A stretch of 64,000 nt of DNA from JAEYZS01 sp964469265 (GTDB lineage Bacteria; Bdellovibrionota; Bdellovibrionia; Bdellovibrionales; JAEYZS01), in NCBI GenBank assembly GCA_964469265.1, contig CAYXYF010000009.1, positions 1 to 64,000 of the forward strand, written 5' to 3'. How positions within the stretch are numbered: the first letter of the stretch is position 1; every line of letters begins with the position of its first letter. The notes under the pieces were generated by a model. That model was not told the DNA's origin. It ran no database searches and saw nothing but the letters and a program-made list of their open reading frames with translations. Positions 1 through 8,289 of this stretch are shown here, in pieces. The translations under genes were made by a program, and so were the position numbers.

Positions 1-91
1 TTACTAAACATTTTGATTAAGGGCTAATGACGCAAGCTTACTTCTGGCGCGAGAAGTGACTTTTTCCCCCGTCAGTCGTACCTTGGCTTGT

Positions 92-1309
92 ATGAGTCTA
101 TCTGCCATTGCTTTTTCTGAGCCCGTTCGAACTGTTGAGCTTAAGCGCGATGTCGTAAAACATCTGAAACAAGGGCACCGCTGGATTTTTGCAAAGTGCT
201 TTGATCCCAATCAATCTTACAAATCGGGCGTTAGCCTATTAAAATATAAAAACGAAATTGTAGCTCTTGGAATTTGGCAAGGCGATACAGAGCTGCGGTT
301 TCGGGTGCTTACTTTAGCGGACGATCCAATCTTTAGAAAAAACAATGTCCCGCGCACCTTAGAACTTTATTTCGAAAGCCAATGGCGTAAAGCCTTAGAG
401 ATTAGAAAAACTTTTGATCTCTCAATCACAAATTCATTTCGGTTGATCAACGGTGAAGGCGATGGCTTTCCAGGCCTTGTCGTCGACATCTATAACGACA
501 CCGCAGTCATTAAACATGACCATGCGAACATGGAAAAAATATGGAACTCCAAATTCATCGCTAAAAAAATCCAAGAGACTCTTCCGCAGATCAAGTGTGT
601 GTATCTCAAACGCCGAAACGATGCTGATGAAAAAGGGTCTAACATTATCGGAACATTAGCAGATGAAGTTCAGTTCCTTGAAAACGGCGTTCAATTTTCT
701 TCAAACATCCGCGATGCCGCAAAGACGGGCTTCTTTCTTGATCAAAGAGATAACCGAAAAATGATTCAGCATTTTTCAAAAGAAAAAAGTGTTTTAAACT
801 TATTTAGCTACACTGGGGGCTTTTCTATTTTCGCAGCAAAAGGTGGAGCAACCGAAGTCACTAGTGTAGACATCGCAAAAGCCGCCATCGAAGCCATAAA
901 TACGAATTTTGAAATTAATAATCTCACAACTCCACATAACGATATTGCTGCCGACGTTTTTGAGTACTTAGAGAACCTCCATCAAGAAAAAAAGAAGTTC
1001 GATCTTGTCATCACTGATCCCCCGAGCTTTGCACCCAATGCAAAGTCCGTTGCGCAGGCCAAAGCTGCTTACACGAAAGTGTTTTCAAATTCGATTCGAT
1101 TGGTAACTAACGAAGGTTTTTTTGCAGCAAGTTCTTGCTCAAGCCATATTTCTTCAAAAGACTTTATGGAGATCTGCCAAGACGCATTTTCAAGAGCAAG
1201 AAAGAAAGCAACGCTCGTCTATAGAGGCGGCCAACCTGTCGACCACCCCTACCCTCTTGCGATGGAAGAGTTAAGATATCTAAAGTTTGCCTTGTTCCGT
1301 CTAGACTAA
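92..1309 (+). CDS. Class I SAM-dependent rRNA cytosine methyltransferase (RlmI/RlmK-like)
   Basis: Predicted to methylate 23S rRNA (m5C) using S-adenosylmethionine. An N-terminal PUA-like region (VELKRDVVKHLKQGHRWIF) precedes a Rossmann methyltransferase core. That core shows the SAM-binding stretch NLFSYTGGFSIFAAKGGA, an acidic VDIAKAA strand end, and the catalytic-type motif DLVITDPPSF. The later SSCSSH segment matches the C-terminal Cys region of the RlmI family. About 405 residues is the usual length. I take ATG at 92; an in-frame GTG at 56 would add 12 residues that do not resemble the PUA start. It converges on the RRM gene and they share a bidirectional hairpin terminator. Family assignment is firm; the exact target base is inferred. 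Confidence 0.85.
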   Translation: MSLSAIAFSEPVRTVELKRDVVKHLKQGHRWIFAKCFDPNQSYKSGVSLLKYKNEIVALGIWQGDTELRFRVLTLADDPIFRKNNVPRTLELYFESQWRKALEIRKTFDLSITNSFRLINGEGDGFPGLVVDIYNDTAVIKHDHANMEKIWNSKFIAKKIQETLPQIKCVYLKRRNDADEKGSNIIGTLADEVQFLENGVQFSSNIRDAAKTGFFLDQRDNRKMIQHFSKEKSVLNLFSYTGGFSIFAAKGGATEVTSVDIAKAAIEAINTNFEINNLTTPHNDIAADVFEYLENLHQEKKKFDLVITDPPSFAPNAKSVAQAKAAYTKVFSNSIRLVTNEGFFAASSCSSHISSKDFMEICQDAFSRARKKATLVYRGGQPVDHPYPLAMEELRYLKFALFRLD

Positions 1310-1393
1310 ATGGCGACGTCGTCACCTTAAATGCACCTTACGATGAAGTGATACAACGCTTTTGCCTTCAGCGTTGGTAGTAGAAATAAAAAA

Positions 1394-1418
1394 ACCGATC
1401 GTTTCCGATCGGTCTTTT
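1394..1418. terminator. Bidirectional rho-independent terminator
   Basis: An 8-bp perfect stem (ACCGATCG/CGATCGGT) with a 4-nt loop is followed by CTTTT on the plus strand and preceded by an A-run on the other side. It sits between the convergent methyltransferase and RNA-binding protein genes and can serve both. Confidence 0.8.
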
Positions 1419-1446
1419 ATAGTTTCTAAATTTTTAAATTTAAAAA

Positions 1447-1746
1447 TTAGTAACGTGAACGGTATCCGCCGCCACCGCCGCCGCGATTGTCTCTTGGCTC
1501 TTGTGGTTTTGCTTCTGATACTTTCATTGCGCGACCATCAAGATCAGCACCATTGAAACGGTTTACTGATTCTTGAGCTTCTTCAGGAGAAGACATCTCA
1601 ACGAATGCAAAACCTTTGCTGCGACCAGAATCACGATCCATAATTACTTTTGCAGAAGTAACAGTTCCACACTGTGAAAATGTATCTGTTAATGTTTGAT
1701 CGTTTGCAGAATATGGCAGGTTGCCAACGTATAACTTAGTACTCAT
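1447..1746 (-). CDS. RRM-domain glycine-rich RNA-binding protein
   Basis: Small single-RRM protein of about 99 residues, of the bacterial cold-inducible type that binds single-stranded RNA. RNP2 is LYVGNLPYS at the N terminus and RNP1 is KGFAFVEM near residue 50. The C terminus is a short basic Gly tail (GGGGGGYRSRY). The start is ATG at 1746, placed by a strong AGGAGG about 5 nt upstream; a longer frame to 1764 has no such signal. The long upstream leader, with inverted and direct repeats, is compatible with post-transcriptional or cold-shock control, which is inferred. Its role in the cell is known only by family. Confidence 0.9.
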   Translation of the reverse strand: MSTKLYVGNLPYSANDQTLTDTFSQCGTVTSAKVIMDRDSGRSKGFAFVEMSSPEEAQESVNRFNGADLDGRAMKVSEAKPQEPRDNRGGGGGGYRSRY

Positions 1747-2117
1747 AAAACCTCCTATAGGCATGAGAGCTATTTCGGAGGAATATGGACGGAATGTACA
1801 AAACTCTAAAACTAGCTAATTTGAACCTAGATACTACCACAGAATTTTAAATTAGCTACGAACTAATTTGAAAAGTTGTCTAAAACGAACATATAGGTTC
1901 TGGCGTTCCTAAGCTTCGCCTTGCGGCTGATTACGGCAAAGAAGCCCGATGTCGTTTTGAATAGCCAACCCCTGGATTGAATAGAGTTTTGACGGTTACT
2001 GAAATTTTTCTCTTCTAAAGATTCTTTGTCGCTCGGTTAACTTGCTTTAGGTATATTCGTTCAGGTCTTAATAGCTCGGAAGGATGAGCTTTAAGTTAAA
2101 GAAGTGAGGGTAGCATT
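1747..2117. other. 371-bp intergenic region with repeats
   Basis: No convincing ORF or known RNA is visible here. It holds the divergent promoters of the RRM gene (minus) and the Cys-repeat secreted protein (plus). A 10-bp inverted repeat (TAGCTAATTT at 1813-1822, AAATTAGCTA at 1849-1858) is followed by a partial direct copy (CTAATTTGAA around 1863-1872). These lie in the probable 5' leader or promoter of the RRM gene. Confidence 0.5.
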
Positions 2118-2585
2118 ATGAAAGTATTTATTTTGTCTGGGCTTATTTTATTGTCTGCCGTGATAAGTGATGCGGCTGGAAGAGAAGAAGCCTATAGAAT
2201 TTGTGAAGCAATGGATTTTGATAGTCATAAAAGAGAATGTATAAGCAAGATACGCAATTATGAGTATTTTGAACTACAGGCAATTTCCATTTGTGTAGGA
2301 TTTGATTTTGATTCTGGCAGATTGCCTTGTGTCGATGCCATCGGCGACAAATCATATGATAACTACGAGCTTCGGGCGTGCAGCCAGGAACATTTCGATT
2401 CTGAAAAACTGAAATGTTTAGAAAGCTCAGGGAAACCTGCTTACAATCACCCAAACTATGGATGCATTAGCAAAAGCGAATTGCAGCGTGAACTCCAACG
2501 CCTTGAGCGCCTCGTTCAGTTAAACGACAACGGAAGAGCGATCCAACTCATCCGCCGCCTAGAACGCGAAGTTTCTTGCTACTAA
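2118..2585 (+). CDS. Secreted Cys-repeat protein, paralogue of the one at 24276-25085
   Basis: Unknown function. A Sec signal peptide (residues 1-19, ending DAAG) is followed by three short repeats of about 30 residues, each with the pattern C-x5-F-D/S-S-x3-x2-C (RICEAMDFDSHKREC, SICVGFDFDSGRLPC, RACSQEHFDSEKLKC). A charged helical tail (ELQRELQRLERLV) ends in Cys-Tyr. The paired cysteines suggest a periplasmic or exported disulfide protein. The 269-residue protein at 24276-25085 carries the same three repeats with a different C-terminal domain. A GAGGG ribosome-binding site precedes the ATG. No family name is recognised. Confidence 0.75.
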   Translation: MKVFILSGLILLSAVISDAAGREEAYRICEAMDFDSHKRECISKIRNYEYFELQAISICVGFDFDSGRLPCVDAIGDKSYDNYELRACSQEHFDSEKLKCLESSGKPAYNHPNYGCISKSELQRELQRLERLVQLNDNGRAIQLIRRLEREVSCY

Positions 2586-2602
2586 ACCTTTTGCTTATAA
2601 AG

Positions 2603-2624
2603 GGCTCCCTCGGGAGCCTTTTTT
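2603..2624 (+). terminator. Rho-independent terminator
   Basis: A GC-rich stem, GGCTCC/GGAGCC, with a 4-nt loop is followed by six T residues. It lies 17 bp after the stop of the plus-strand Cys-repeat gene. Confidence 0.9.
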
Positions 2625-3129
2625 ATTTGCAAGGGCTCACTAACAGGCCGCCGAGGTAGGTTCCTAGAGTTTTTCCGGAACTGTTTTTTGCTTCGACTAA
2701 GGTTGTTGATCCGAATCTTGAGGGTGTACCGATCACATAGGTTTTTACATGTGTGACTTCTTTAAGGTTTATTCCACTATTCATTATTGGAGCTAAAAGC
2801 TCATCACTTTCAACGGCCATTGCGTGCAGCACTAAGCTTTCACCAAAGTTCAAACCATAGTCATCAACCTGATCTGGATCAATTTGAGCAAGGTCGTTTC
2901 TGATTTTATACTCCGCTATTGTGACTCTGTCGTTTAAAACCTGTGATCCAACTTCTGTTATGCTTCGGTATCCATCTCCAAGTTTATAAACTGAAATCTC
3001 AGCTTTCTGTGATCCCTTCGTCATTGAAAGATCTGGCAGCGTTGTTGTACAAGTCTTAATTGGCTCCGAAAAAGCGACCGTCGCCGTTCCAAACACAATT
3101 GAAAATACAAATAACAATTTTCTCAGCAT
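2623..3129 (-). CDS. Secreted protein of unknown function
   Basis: About 168 residues, with a clear Sec signal peptide (hydrophobic core LLFVFSIVFGTATVAFS, cleavage near residue 22). The mature part is a soluble mixed alpha/beta region with cysteines only near its two ends (KTCTTTLP and SPCK), which could form one disulfide. I recognise no family. The start is ATG at 3129, chosen because AAGGAGT lies about 7 nt upstream; the in-frame GTG at 3135 overlaps that signal. It faces the Cys-repeat gene and its stop lies inside that gene's terminator. Confidence 0.65.
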   Translation of the reverse strand: MLRKLLFVFSIVFGTATVAFSEPIKTCTTTLPDLSMTKGSQKAEISVYKLGDGYRSITEVGSQVLNDRVTIAEYKIRNDLAQIDPDQVDDYGLNFGESLVLHAMAVESDELLAPIMNSGINLKEVTHVKTYVIGTPSRFGSTTLVEAKNSSGKTLGTYLGGLLVSPCK

Positions 3130-3312
3130 AAACACTCCTTAAGCCAACACTTTACAATACTTCTTTGTTGGGGCAGGAATGATTCGTATCTGTTGAAAAC
3201 ATTATCTATAAGATTTGATCGTTTCTACAAATCTTCCTGTTTTTCGCTCAAGACTTTTGCCTAGGTTGAGAAGCATTGAACAAAGTCTTTAACAATCCGA
3301 TAAGAGATCACG

Positions 3313-4464
3313 ATGGTACGCTTATTTTTAACACTCAGCCTGATGTCTTTTGTGATGTTTTTATCGGACCTCTCATTGGCTGAGAAGATATGCAATGCGC
3401 GTGACAAGTCTTTAAAGTCTCTAGAAGACGTAGTCCATCATAGCTTGCTAACCCTTCCCGCTTGTTCTGGAATGAAATCCCTGTGGGATAATCGAGAACA
3501 TATTCAAAATCGAATCGAAAATCTTGAAACCACCGATAGGGAAATTTATGACAAATGGAATGACCGGTTTGTTGAAGCGTATAGGGCCTGCCATACCTTC
3601 CTTTATAATAACTGTTACCCTGATCAAAAAAGTATTTCTGAACATGACCTGACAAGTTTGTTTAATGAGTTCAAAAAGGATCCTCTTCTTCGGATGCCAG
3701 AGCCTGCATCAAGGTGTGTATCAAGAGCTACAATTTTAGCAGAGAGACTCTCAAAGATGGGCTACAAAGTTGAAATGGTTAAGTTCACAGCGCCTACCTT
3801 GGTTGGTATCGTAAGAAACCAAAATAATGAGATCGTAGCCTTTAACGAATATTCAAGTTTTGCTCTTGAGCAGGGCTTTCACGTGGCTCTATCCATCGAG
3901 GTAGATCTCCCTAACGGCAAAAAAGAACGAAGAATTTTAGATCCTCAATACGCTGATGAGCCTCTCTCCTTAGATGTTTATTCAAAGCAACTCACCGGAG
4001 ATATTTGCGTTCCAGAGCCTTCAAGAAAGGAAGGCTGCAAAGTTGAGTATAGCCCTCCAGTCATTACGGATAAAGAGAGATTTGCTTTAGAAGCGTTTTT
4101 GAACGGAGATTTAAAACTTACAAATGCCTGTGGCTGGAACCTGCTTGAAAATTCTAAACAAGATATTCAGGAAATTAATAGAACTATGGCTGAAAGAGCT
4201 TTAAGTAAACCTCTTCCCACTCTGCAGACACAATTTCCTGAAGCCGAACTACGACATATCCTTCATCTTAAGAATCTTAATGAAAAAATTGAGTCACTCG
4301 GTGATTTAAACACCCGACGTGCTAGTCAACTGGAAAGACTCAAAAACACCTCAGCGCCGCTTCCTGAGATAAGGTCTCTTGAAGCGGAAATTCAAGATAT
4401 TCAAGGTACAATCAGGGCGCTACAAGTTGAAATAAAAATTCGTGAGAACAATAAAAGCAACTAA
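3313..4464 (+). CDS. Secreted protein-glutaminase-like protein with C-terminal coiled coil
   Basis: A 383-residue exported protein (signal peptide 1-23). The middle region carries a candidate Cys-His-Asp triad: C135 in ASRCVSRATILAERL, H190 in GFHVALSIEV and D210 in RRILDPQYADEP. The order, the cysteine at the start of a helix, HVA on a strand and LDP 20 residues later match bacterial protein-glutaminases, which deamidate glutamine side chains in proteins. The family link is inferred from these motifs. Residues 300-380 are predicted coiled coil (KNLNEKIESLGDLNTRRASQLERLK). Cysteines at 27, 51, 93 and 101 precede the domain and could form disulfides or belong to a pro-region. It ends 4 bp from the convergent His-rich lipoprotein gene. 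Confidence 0.6.
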   Translation: MVRLFLTLSLMSFVMFLSDLSLAEKICNARDKSLKSLEDVVHHSLLTLPACSGMKSLWDNREHIQNRIENLETTDREIYDKWNDRFVEAYRACHTFLYNNCYPDQKSISEHDLTSLFNEFKKDPLLRMPEPASRCVSRATILAERLSKMGYKVEMVKFTAPTLVGIVRNQNNEIVAFNEYSSFALEQGFHVALSIEVDLPNGKKERRILDPQYADEPLSLDVYSKQLTGDICVPEPSRKEGCKVEYSPPVITDKERFALEAFLNGDLKLTNACGWNLLENSKQDIQEINRTMAERALSKPLPTLQTQFPEAELRHILHLKNLNEKIESLGDLNTRRASQLERLKNTSAPLPEIRSLEAEIQDIQGTIRALQVEIKIRENNKSN

Positions 4465-4467
4465 GGC

Positions 4468-4953
4468 TTACTTTATTTTCGTCCAGTTGGGATGATTAAA
4501 GAAGTCCCCGTACGTATTGACTGCGCCGACGATTTCTTTAAACCCTTCTTTTTTTGCTGATATTTCGGTTGAGTCTCTCATTTTGTGAGCGGCGCCAACC
4601 ATTTGCGCTATCAACACATGAAGTTGTGCATCTGCATCCTCGGGGAGTTTACAGTTTTTAATAAGATACTGAATTTGACCATCAACTTTATTTGCGATCT
4701 CGGTAAAAGCTTTTTCGTCAGCAGAGTCCTTGTGGACCTTTGAAAGATTCTCTGTTGCGATCTTTTTGATTTCTGTCATGCCTTTACGAAGAGACTCGTC
4801 TGTTTCCCACTTTTTACCATCGTTGAGTTCAAGTTGCGCGCCACTGTGATGATGGTGGTGATCATGATGGTCGTTATGACCTTTATGAGAATGGTGAGAA
4901 CAACCTAGAAAAAGTATAGCAGCCAAAAACTGTGAAAAAACTAATGTCTTCAT
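4468..4953 (-). CDS. Histidine-rich lipoprotein, probable metal binder
   Basis: A 161-residue lipoprotein: a short hydrophobic signal ends in the lipobox LFLGC, giving a lipidated Cys at about residue 18. Right after it comes a run of about 12 histidines with Asp/Asn/Lys (HHSHKGHNDHHDHHHHH), typical of Zn, Ni or Cu sequestration. The rest is a soluble alpha-helical domain (residues 45-160) with the single further cysteine NCKLPEDADAQLH, like small helical-bundle metal or haem-related lipoproteins. The specific metal is unknown. It stands alone, transcribed toward the protein-glutaminase-like gene. Confidence 0.7.
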   Translation of the reverse strand: MKTLVFSQFLAAILFLGCSHHSHKGHNDHHDHHHHHSGAQLELNDGKKWETDESLRKGMTEIKKIATENLSKVHKDSADEKAFTEIANKVDGQIQYLIKNCKLPEDADAQLHVLIAQMVGAAHKMRDSTEISAKKEGFKEIVGAVNTYGDFFNHPNWTKIK

Positions 4954-5058
4954 AAAATCTTATCCTTTCTTTATTTACACCTGTAAGTGTAAACCGCATG
5001 GCGAAAGGATCAAGGAATTTGAGTATCTAAACTCTGACGCATCATTTATTCATCGCAC

Positions 5059-6030
5059 TTAAGACTCTTGTTCAAGCAAAAGCTGTTGTGATCTTTTAAG
5101 CTGATTTTTAGTCAGCCACTTCAAAAAGTAAACTTTTTTATGAATGGATTGTCCTACTATGTTTTGGCCTTTTTCACCGAGAATATCCGCATACTCCTTA
5201 ATCATTCTTTGAATTTCTTCTTCAGTGAGATCTTTTGTGCTCATTGTTTTTAACTTTGCTACTGTTTTTGCAATTTGAATTCTTAGTCGCGCCTGCTCTT
5301 CTTTTGAAAGCCCATTTATTAATCCGAAAACTGCTGATGTGATGCAATTATTTGTCAGTAAATGATAATTCGTGCTCATTCCTATGTAGCTTTGCTGAAT
5401 AACGGTCTCAACAAACGCTTTTTGGACCGACTGAGGATCAAAGTTCAGATCATAAACTGTTGTCTTTCTTCCTGTCTCTAAAACGGGTCCAATTAATCTT
5501 TCAGGTATTGATGTCATTCGATAAACCATTGCAAAAGAGTCATTTAAGCCGCCTTCTTTTAGCGGGGTCTTATCACCAGTAACTCGCACAGCCTCTGCCG
5601 TAAGCAAGATTTCATTCAAGGCAATGGGCTTAGAGAGCTTTACAAAGCGGTGGCCTTGTTGCGTATCCAGGATTTCATATACAAGCTCCATTGGATCTGA
5701 GCTATCAAGGTGGTAAATAAGATCAGCATGTCCGCCTTGCATATCGGTGAACTTTTCATAAACAAAACTCACCTTTTTTGGAGCTTCTGGAGAAATCCTT
5801 GCTACGTAGAATTTATTGTTATGAGTAACGTTTGCAATATAAAGATAATTCGGGTTCACCTCTGGCAAAACAACGTTTTCACCGTCAATGAAAACAACGC
5901 CACGAGTTTTTGAGGTATCAAGAATTTGTCCTTTGAACGGCCCTCCTGGCATTGCAACTTCTTTATAGAGAGACTGGGCAGAAGCCACCGCGGACCAAAC
6001 TAAAAAGCTAAGCATTACAAGAACTTTCAT
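5059..6030 (-). CDS. Secreted protein with DUF4105-like NC motif
   Basis: A 323-residue exported protein (signal peptide 1-18, ASA-Q). The N-terminal two thirds are beta-rich. Near residue 226 there is YHLLTNNCITSAVFGLI, which resembles the Y-x-LL-x-x-NC-T/S motif of DUF4105/Lnb-type periplasmic papain-like proteins, where the Cys is a candidate nucleophile. The C-terminal 80 residues are helical and very basic (KKVYFLKWLTKNQLKRSQQ). An AGAGG site precedes the ATG. The family link rests on one motif and is tentative. Confidence 0.6.
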   Translation of the reverse strand: MKVLVMLSFLVWSAVASAQSLYKEVAMPGGPFKGQILDTSKTRGVVFIDGENVVLPEVNPNYLYIANVTHNNKFYVARISPEAPKKVSFVYEKFTDMQGGHADLIYHLDSSDPMELVYEILDTQQGHRFVKLSKPIALNEILLTAEAVRVTGDKTPLKEGGLNDSFAMVYRMTSIPERLIGPVLETGRKTTVYDLNFDPQSVQKAFVETVIQQSYIGMSTNYHLLTNNCITSAVFGLINGLSKEEQARLRIQIAKTVAKLKTMSTKDLTEEEIQRMIKEYADILGEKGQNIVGQSIHKKVYFLKWLTKNQLKRSQQLLLEQES

Positions 6031-6180
6031 AAAAAACCTCTCTGATCCCTTTTAAGCAAAACATATACCGCCAAGCCGCTACTTATACTTTAATTTATAA
6101 GGATTTGCGAGGGATTGCCTGTCTAAGCTCCAAACACCAGTCCCTTAAACGTCACAGGGGTTTTAACGCCATGACAACAC

Positions 6181-7008
6181 CTACTCAATTTGGGATTGGA
6201 GCCAGATTTTTAGTTCGTCGAGGCCTTCACTGAGCTCTTTGTATTTGTCTTTTAATGTATCTGTAACGTTTTCTATGGACTCTTCAGTAAAGGGTTTTCC
6301 TTTTAGAGAAGTGGTAAGGTCTTCGATCATGTTGGGATAAAGACAGTCTGTATAAATATGTACGTCACTTATTCGTGCATCGTCGACTTTAAATTGGAAG
6401 TCAAAAAAGCCAAGGCTTAAATACTCGTCCATCTTTTGCGTAAACTCTAAAGTTTGCCCGTATAGCCAATCAAAGGAACTTAGCTTTTCATATTGCTCTT
6501 TAAGTTCTGGAATTTTCTGCAAGCTCTTCATTGTTAAAGATTCTATGTCCGCCTTACCACCATAGAATTTTTCAAAAGAGCGAATTGTAGTTTCAACAAT
6601 CTTGTCGTGGTTCACTTTCTCATTGAGCTCTTGCAGGTTTACCACTCGTGCCCGTACAGATTCTTTTCCTTTTGCTTTTAGCTTTTTAGGGTTTGGAGTG
6701 AGGTAATTCCCAAGTCTAGTTAAATCCGCATGAAGCAGTAACGTCCCGTGATGAAATGCCCGATCTCTTTTTTCGCGATAAGCGCTTCCGCTGAATTTTC
6801 TAGGTCCATCNNNNNNNNNNNNNNNNNNNNNNNNNNNNNNNNNNNNNNNNNNNNNNNNNNNNNNNNNNNNNNNNNNNNNNNNNNNNNNNNNNNNNNNNNN
6901 NNNNNNNNNNTGAGTGGACGGATCAAGATTATGAAATATCCATTCTTCAGTTGCTAAGTTCAAGTGGGGATTAAAACTATCTGATAAAAATACTTTAAGC
7001 TTTGCCAC
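6181..7008 (-). CDS. lplA: Lipoate-protein ligase A, interrupted by a sequence gap
   Basis: Activates free lipoate with ATP and attaches it to E2 and H-protein lysines. The N terminus (SDSFNPHLNLATEEWIF) and the stretch after the gap (RKFSGSAYREKRDRAFHHGT, then LLLHADLTRLGNYL) match E. coli LplA closely, and the C-terminal domain is complete. The 100-N gap removes the RRSGGG-type lipoate-binding loop. From the E. coli alignment about 100 residues are missing but the gap covers only 33, so its length is arbitrary. The start is probably GTG at 7006-7008, which overlaps the TAG of the upstream ygiD remnant (TAGTG) and has AAAGGA upstream; a TTG at 7029 is less likely. Confidence 0.85.
   Translation of the reverse strand: MAKLKVFLSDSFNPHLNLATEEWIFHNLDPSTXXXXXXXXXXXXXXXXXXXXXXXXXXXXXXXXXXDGPRKFSGSAYREKRDRAFHHGTLLLHADLTRLGNYLTPNPKKLKAKGKESVRARVVNLQELNEKVNHDKIVETTIRSFEKFYGGKADIESLTMKSLQKIPELKEQYEKLSSFDWLYGQTLEFTQKMDEYLSLGFFDFQFKVDDARISDVHIYTDCLYPNMIEDLTTSLKGKPFTEESIENVTDTLKDKYKELSEGLDELKIWLQSQIE
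6811..6910. other. 100-N assembly gap
   Basis: Exactly 100 unknown bases inside lplA, the conventional placeholder for a gap of unknown length. Comparison with LplA suggests about 300 bp really lie here. Confidence 0.98.
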
Positions 7009-7361
7009 TACACTGTTCCTTTCGGCCAAAATCCAAACGTTCGCATCGAAATTGCGGCGTTATGAATTTCTTCAAATTCAAAAATAAGTTCATCGTTAGA
7101 ATCCGACGCTCCCAGAACATAATGCATCGGAAAGAAGTGATCCATCATACGTATACTCAGTTTTCCAGCTTCTGAATTGTGGTAGTCGTTTGTAAGAGCT
7201 GAAAAATCTCTTTTTAAAAGTTTTTCTTTAAACCAGGTATCGCTCTCGATCGCCCAATCTAACATCTTCGTGAACGGATTACTTTCGATAGCATTCATAG
7301 GAGAACCATGGCCAACAAAAATAACGGGCATTCTTTGAGCGTTTTCATTAAAATTTATCAT
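7008..7361 (-). pseudogene. ygiD: YgiD/DODA-type extradiol dioxygenase, internally deleted
   Basis: Only 117 residues, against about 260 for the family. The first 30 residues (RMPVIFVGHGSPMNAIESNP) are the canonical start of 4,5-DOPA extradiol dioxygenase-like enzymes. From about residue 35 the sequence jumps to the family's C-terminal part (DWAIESDTWFKEKL, then FFPMHYVLGASD). The central 140-150 residues, holding most metal-binding histidines, are absent with the frame kept. This is either a real in-frame deletion or an assembly collapse; the neighbouring N gap makes the second plausible. The start has AAAGGA upstream, and the gene is translationally coupled to lplA. Confidence 0.75.
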
Positions 7362-7518
7362 CGGCGTCCTTTAAGCTTAAGAAGAAAACGGTAGCACGCC
7401 GCCTAAAGAAAGTAAACGAAGGAAAGGCTTCAACCAACTGATAAGACTGCCATTTTATTTTTGGCAGCGTTTGCAGTAGTGGTTAAGGCGGGGAAGGAAA
7501 GGTTCGCCGCTTCAGAGC

Positions 7519-8127
7519 TTAAACTCGAGGTAAATTCCACTTTCTTTTTATTGAAAAAATACGGATCGCAAAACAAACGAAAATGGCAATCCAGGCTCCG
7601 ATAGTATCGTTGAGGCCAAAATAATGAAACACCGCCACTATACTGGCTGCAGTAAGAGCCGCTGATCCATAGACCTCTTTTCTGAGAACAACTGGAATTC
7701 TGTCTAAAAGAGTTTCTCTAATAATGCCGCCACCCACAGCAGTCAATAGACCCAACAGAATTGCAACTTCGTAATTGTGCCCTAGGAAAAGCGCCTTCTG
7801 CGAGCCCGCAACTGCAAACATCGAAAGCCCTACAGCATCAAACAACAGAACTGGATATTTTAATTTGGCCACGTGTCTATGAAAAATAACGATAATTAAA
7901 ACGGCGGATAATGTTAGTGCCAAGTAAGGCCAATAACTAATTCCGACTGGGGGAAAAATACCAAGGCAAATATCGCGCACGATCCCGCCACCACAGGCCG
8001 TGAGGAATGCGATTATACCAATCCCAAACAAGTCCAGCTCACGCTCTTTAGCAGCCATTGCTCCTGAAAGCGCAAACCCAAAGGTGCCCACCATATCAAG
8101 AAACGAAAATAAATAATCTGATGACAT
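7519..8127 (-). CDS. TRIC-type cation channel family protein (UPF0126, YicG-like)
   Basis: A 202-residue inner-membrane protein with about seven hydrophobic helices. It contains the two family repeats, each with a Gly-rich signature: ACGGGIVRDICLG near residue 45 and AVGGGIIRETLLDRIP near residue 130. Bacterial TRIC homologues are trimeric monovalent-cation channels; the physiological role is unknown. Full length. It is divergent from the HNH/HRDC gene at 8290. Confidence 0.9.
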   Translation of the reverse strand: MSSDYLFSFLDMVGTFGFALSGAMAAKERELDLFGIGIIAFLTACGGGIVRDICLGIFPPVGISYWPYLALTLSAVLIIVIFHRHVAKLKYPVLLFDAVGLSMFAVAGSQKALFLGHNYEVAILLGLLTAVGGGIIRETLLDRIPVVLRKEVYGSAALTAASIVAVFHYFGLNDTIGAWIAIFVCFAIRIFSIKRKWNLPRV

Positions 8128-8209
8128 ATACCCTCGTCCTCTATGCTCAGCTCAACATTCCGATCTGTCAAAATATTTCGGGGATGGTGCCCATCTAAGC
8201 CACTAAAAA

Positions 8210-8239
8210 GACTAAATTTTAACCTCTTTAGTCTAGAGG
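8210..8239. repeat. Inverted repeat between TRIC and HNH genes
   Basis: AGACTAAA (8210-8217) is repeated as TTTAGTCT (8227-8234), with an overlapping alternative pairing CCTCT/AGAGG at 8223-8239. It lies in the divergent intergenic region upstream of the HNH gene and could be an operator or leader hairpin. There is no T-run, so it is not a good terminator. Confidence 0.4.
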
Positions 8240-8289
8240 GTCCATTGCCGATACACATAGTAATAGCTTTTATTTCAGAAAGGTGTGTA

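Noticed and set aside
8143..8289. An N-terminal extension of the HNH protein from ATG 8143
   Set aside because: The translated extension is not protein-like, covers an inverted repeat, and a TTG start with a good ribosome-binding site is present at 8290.
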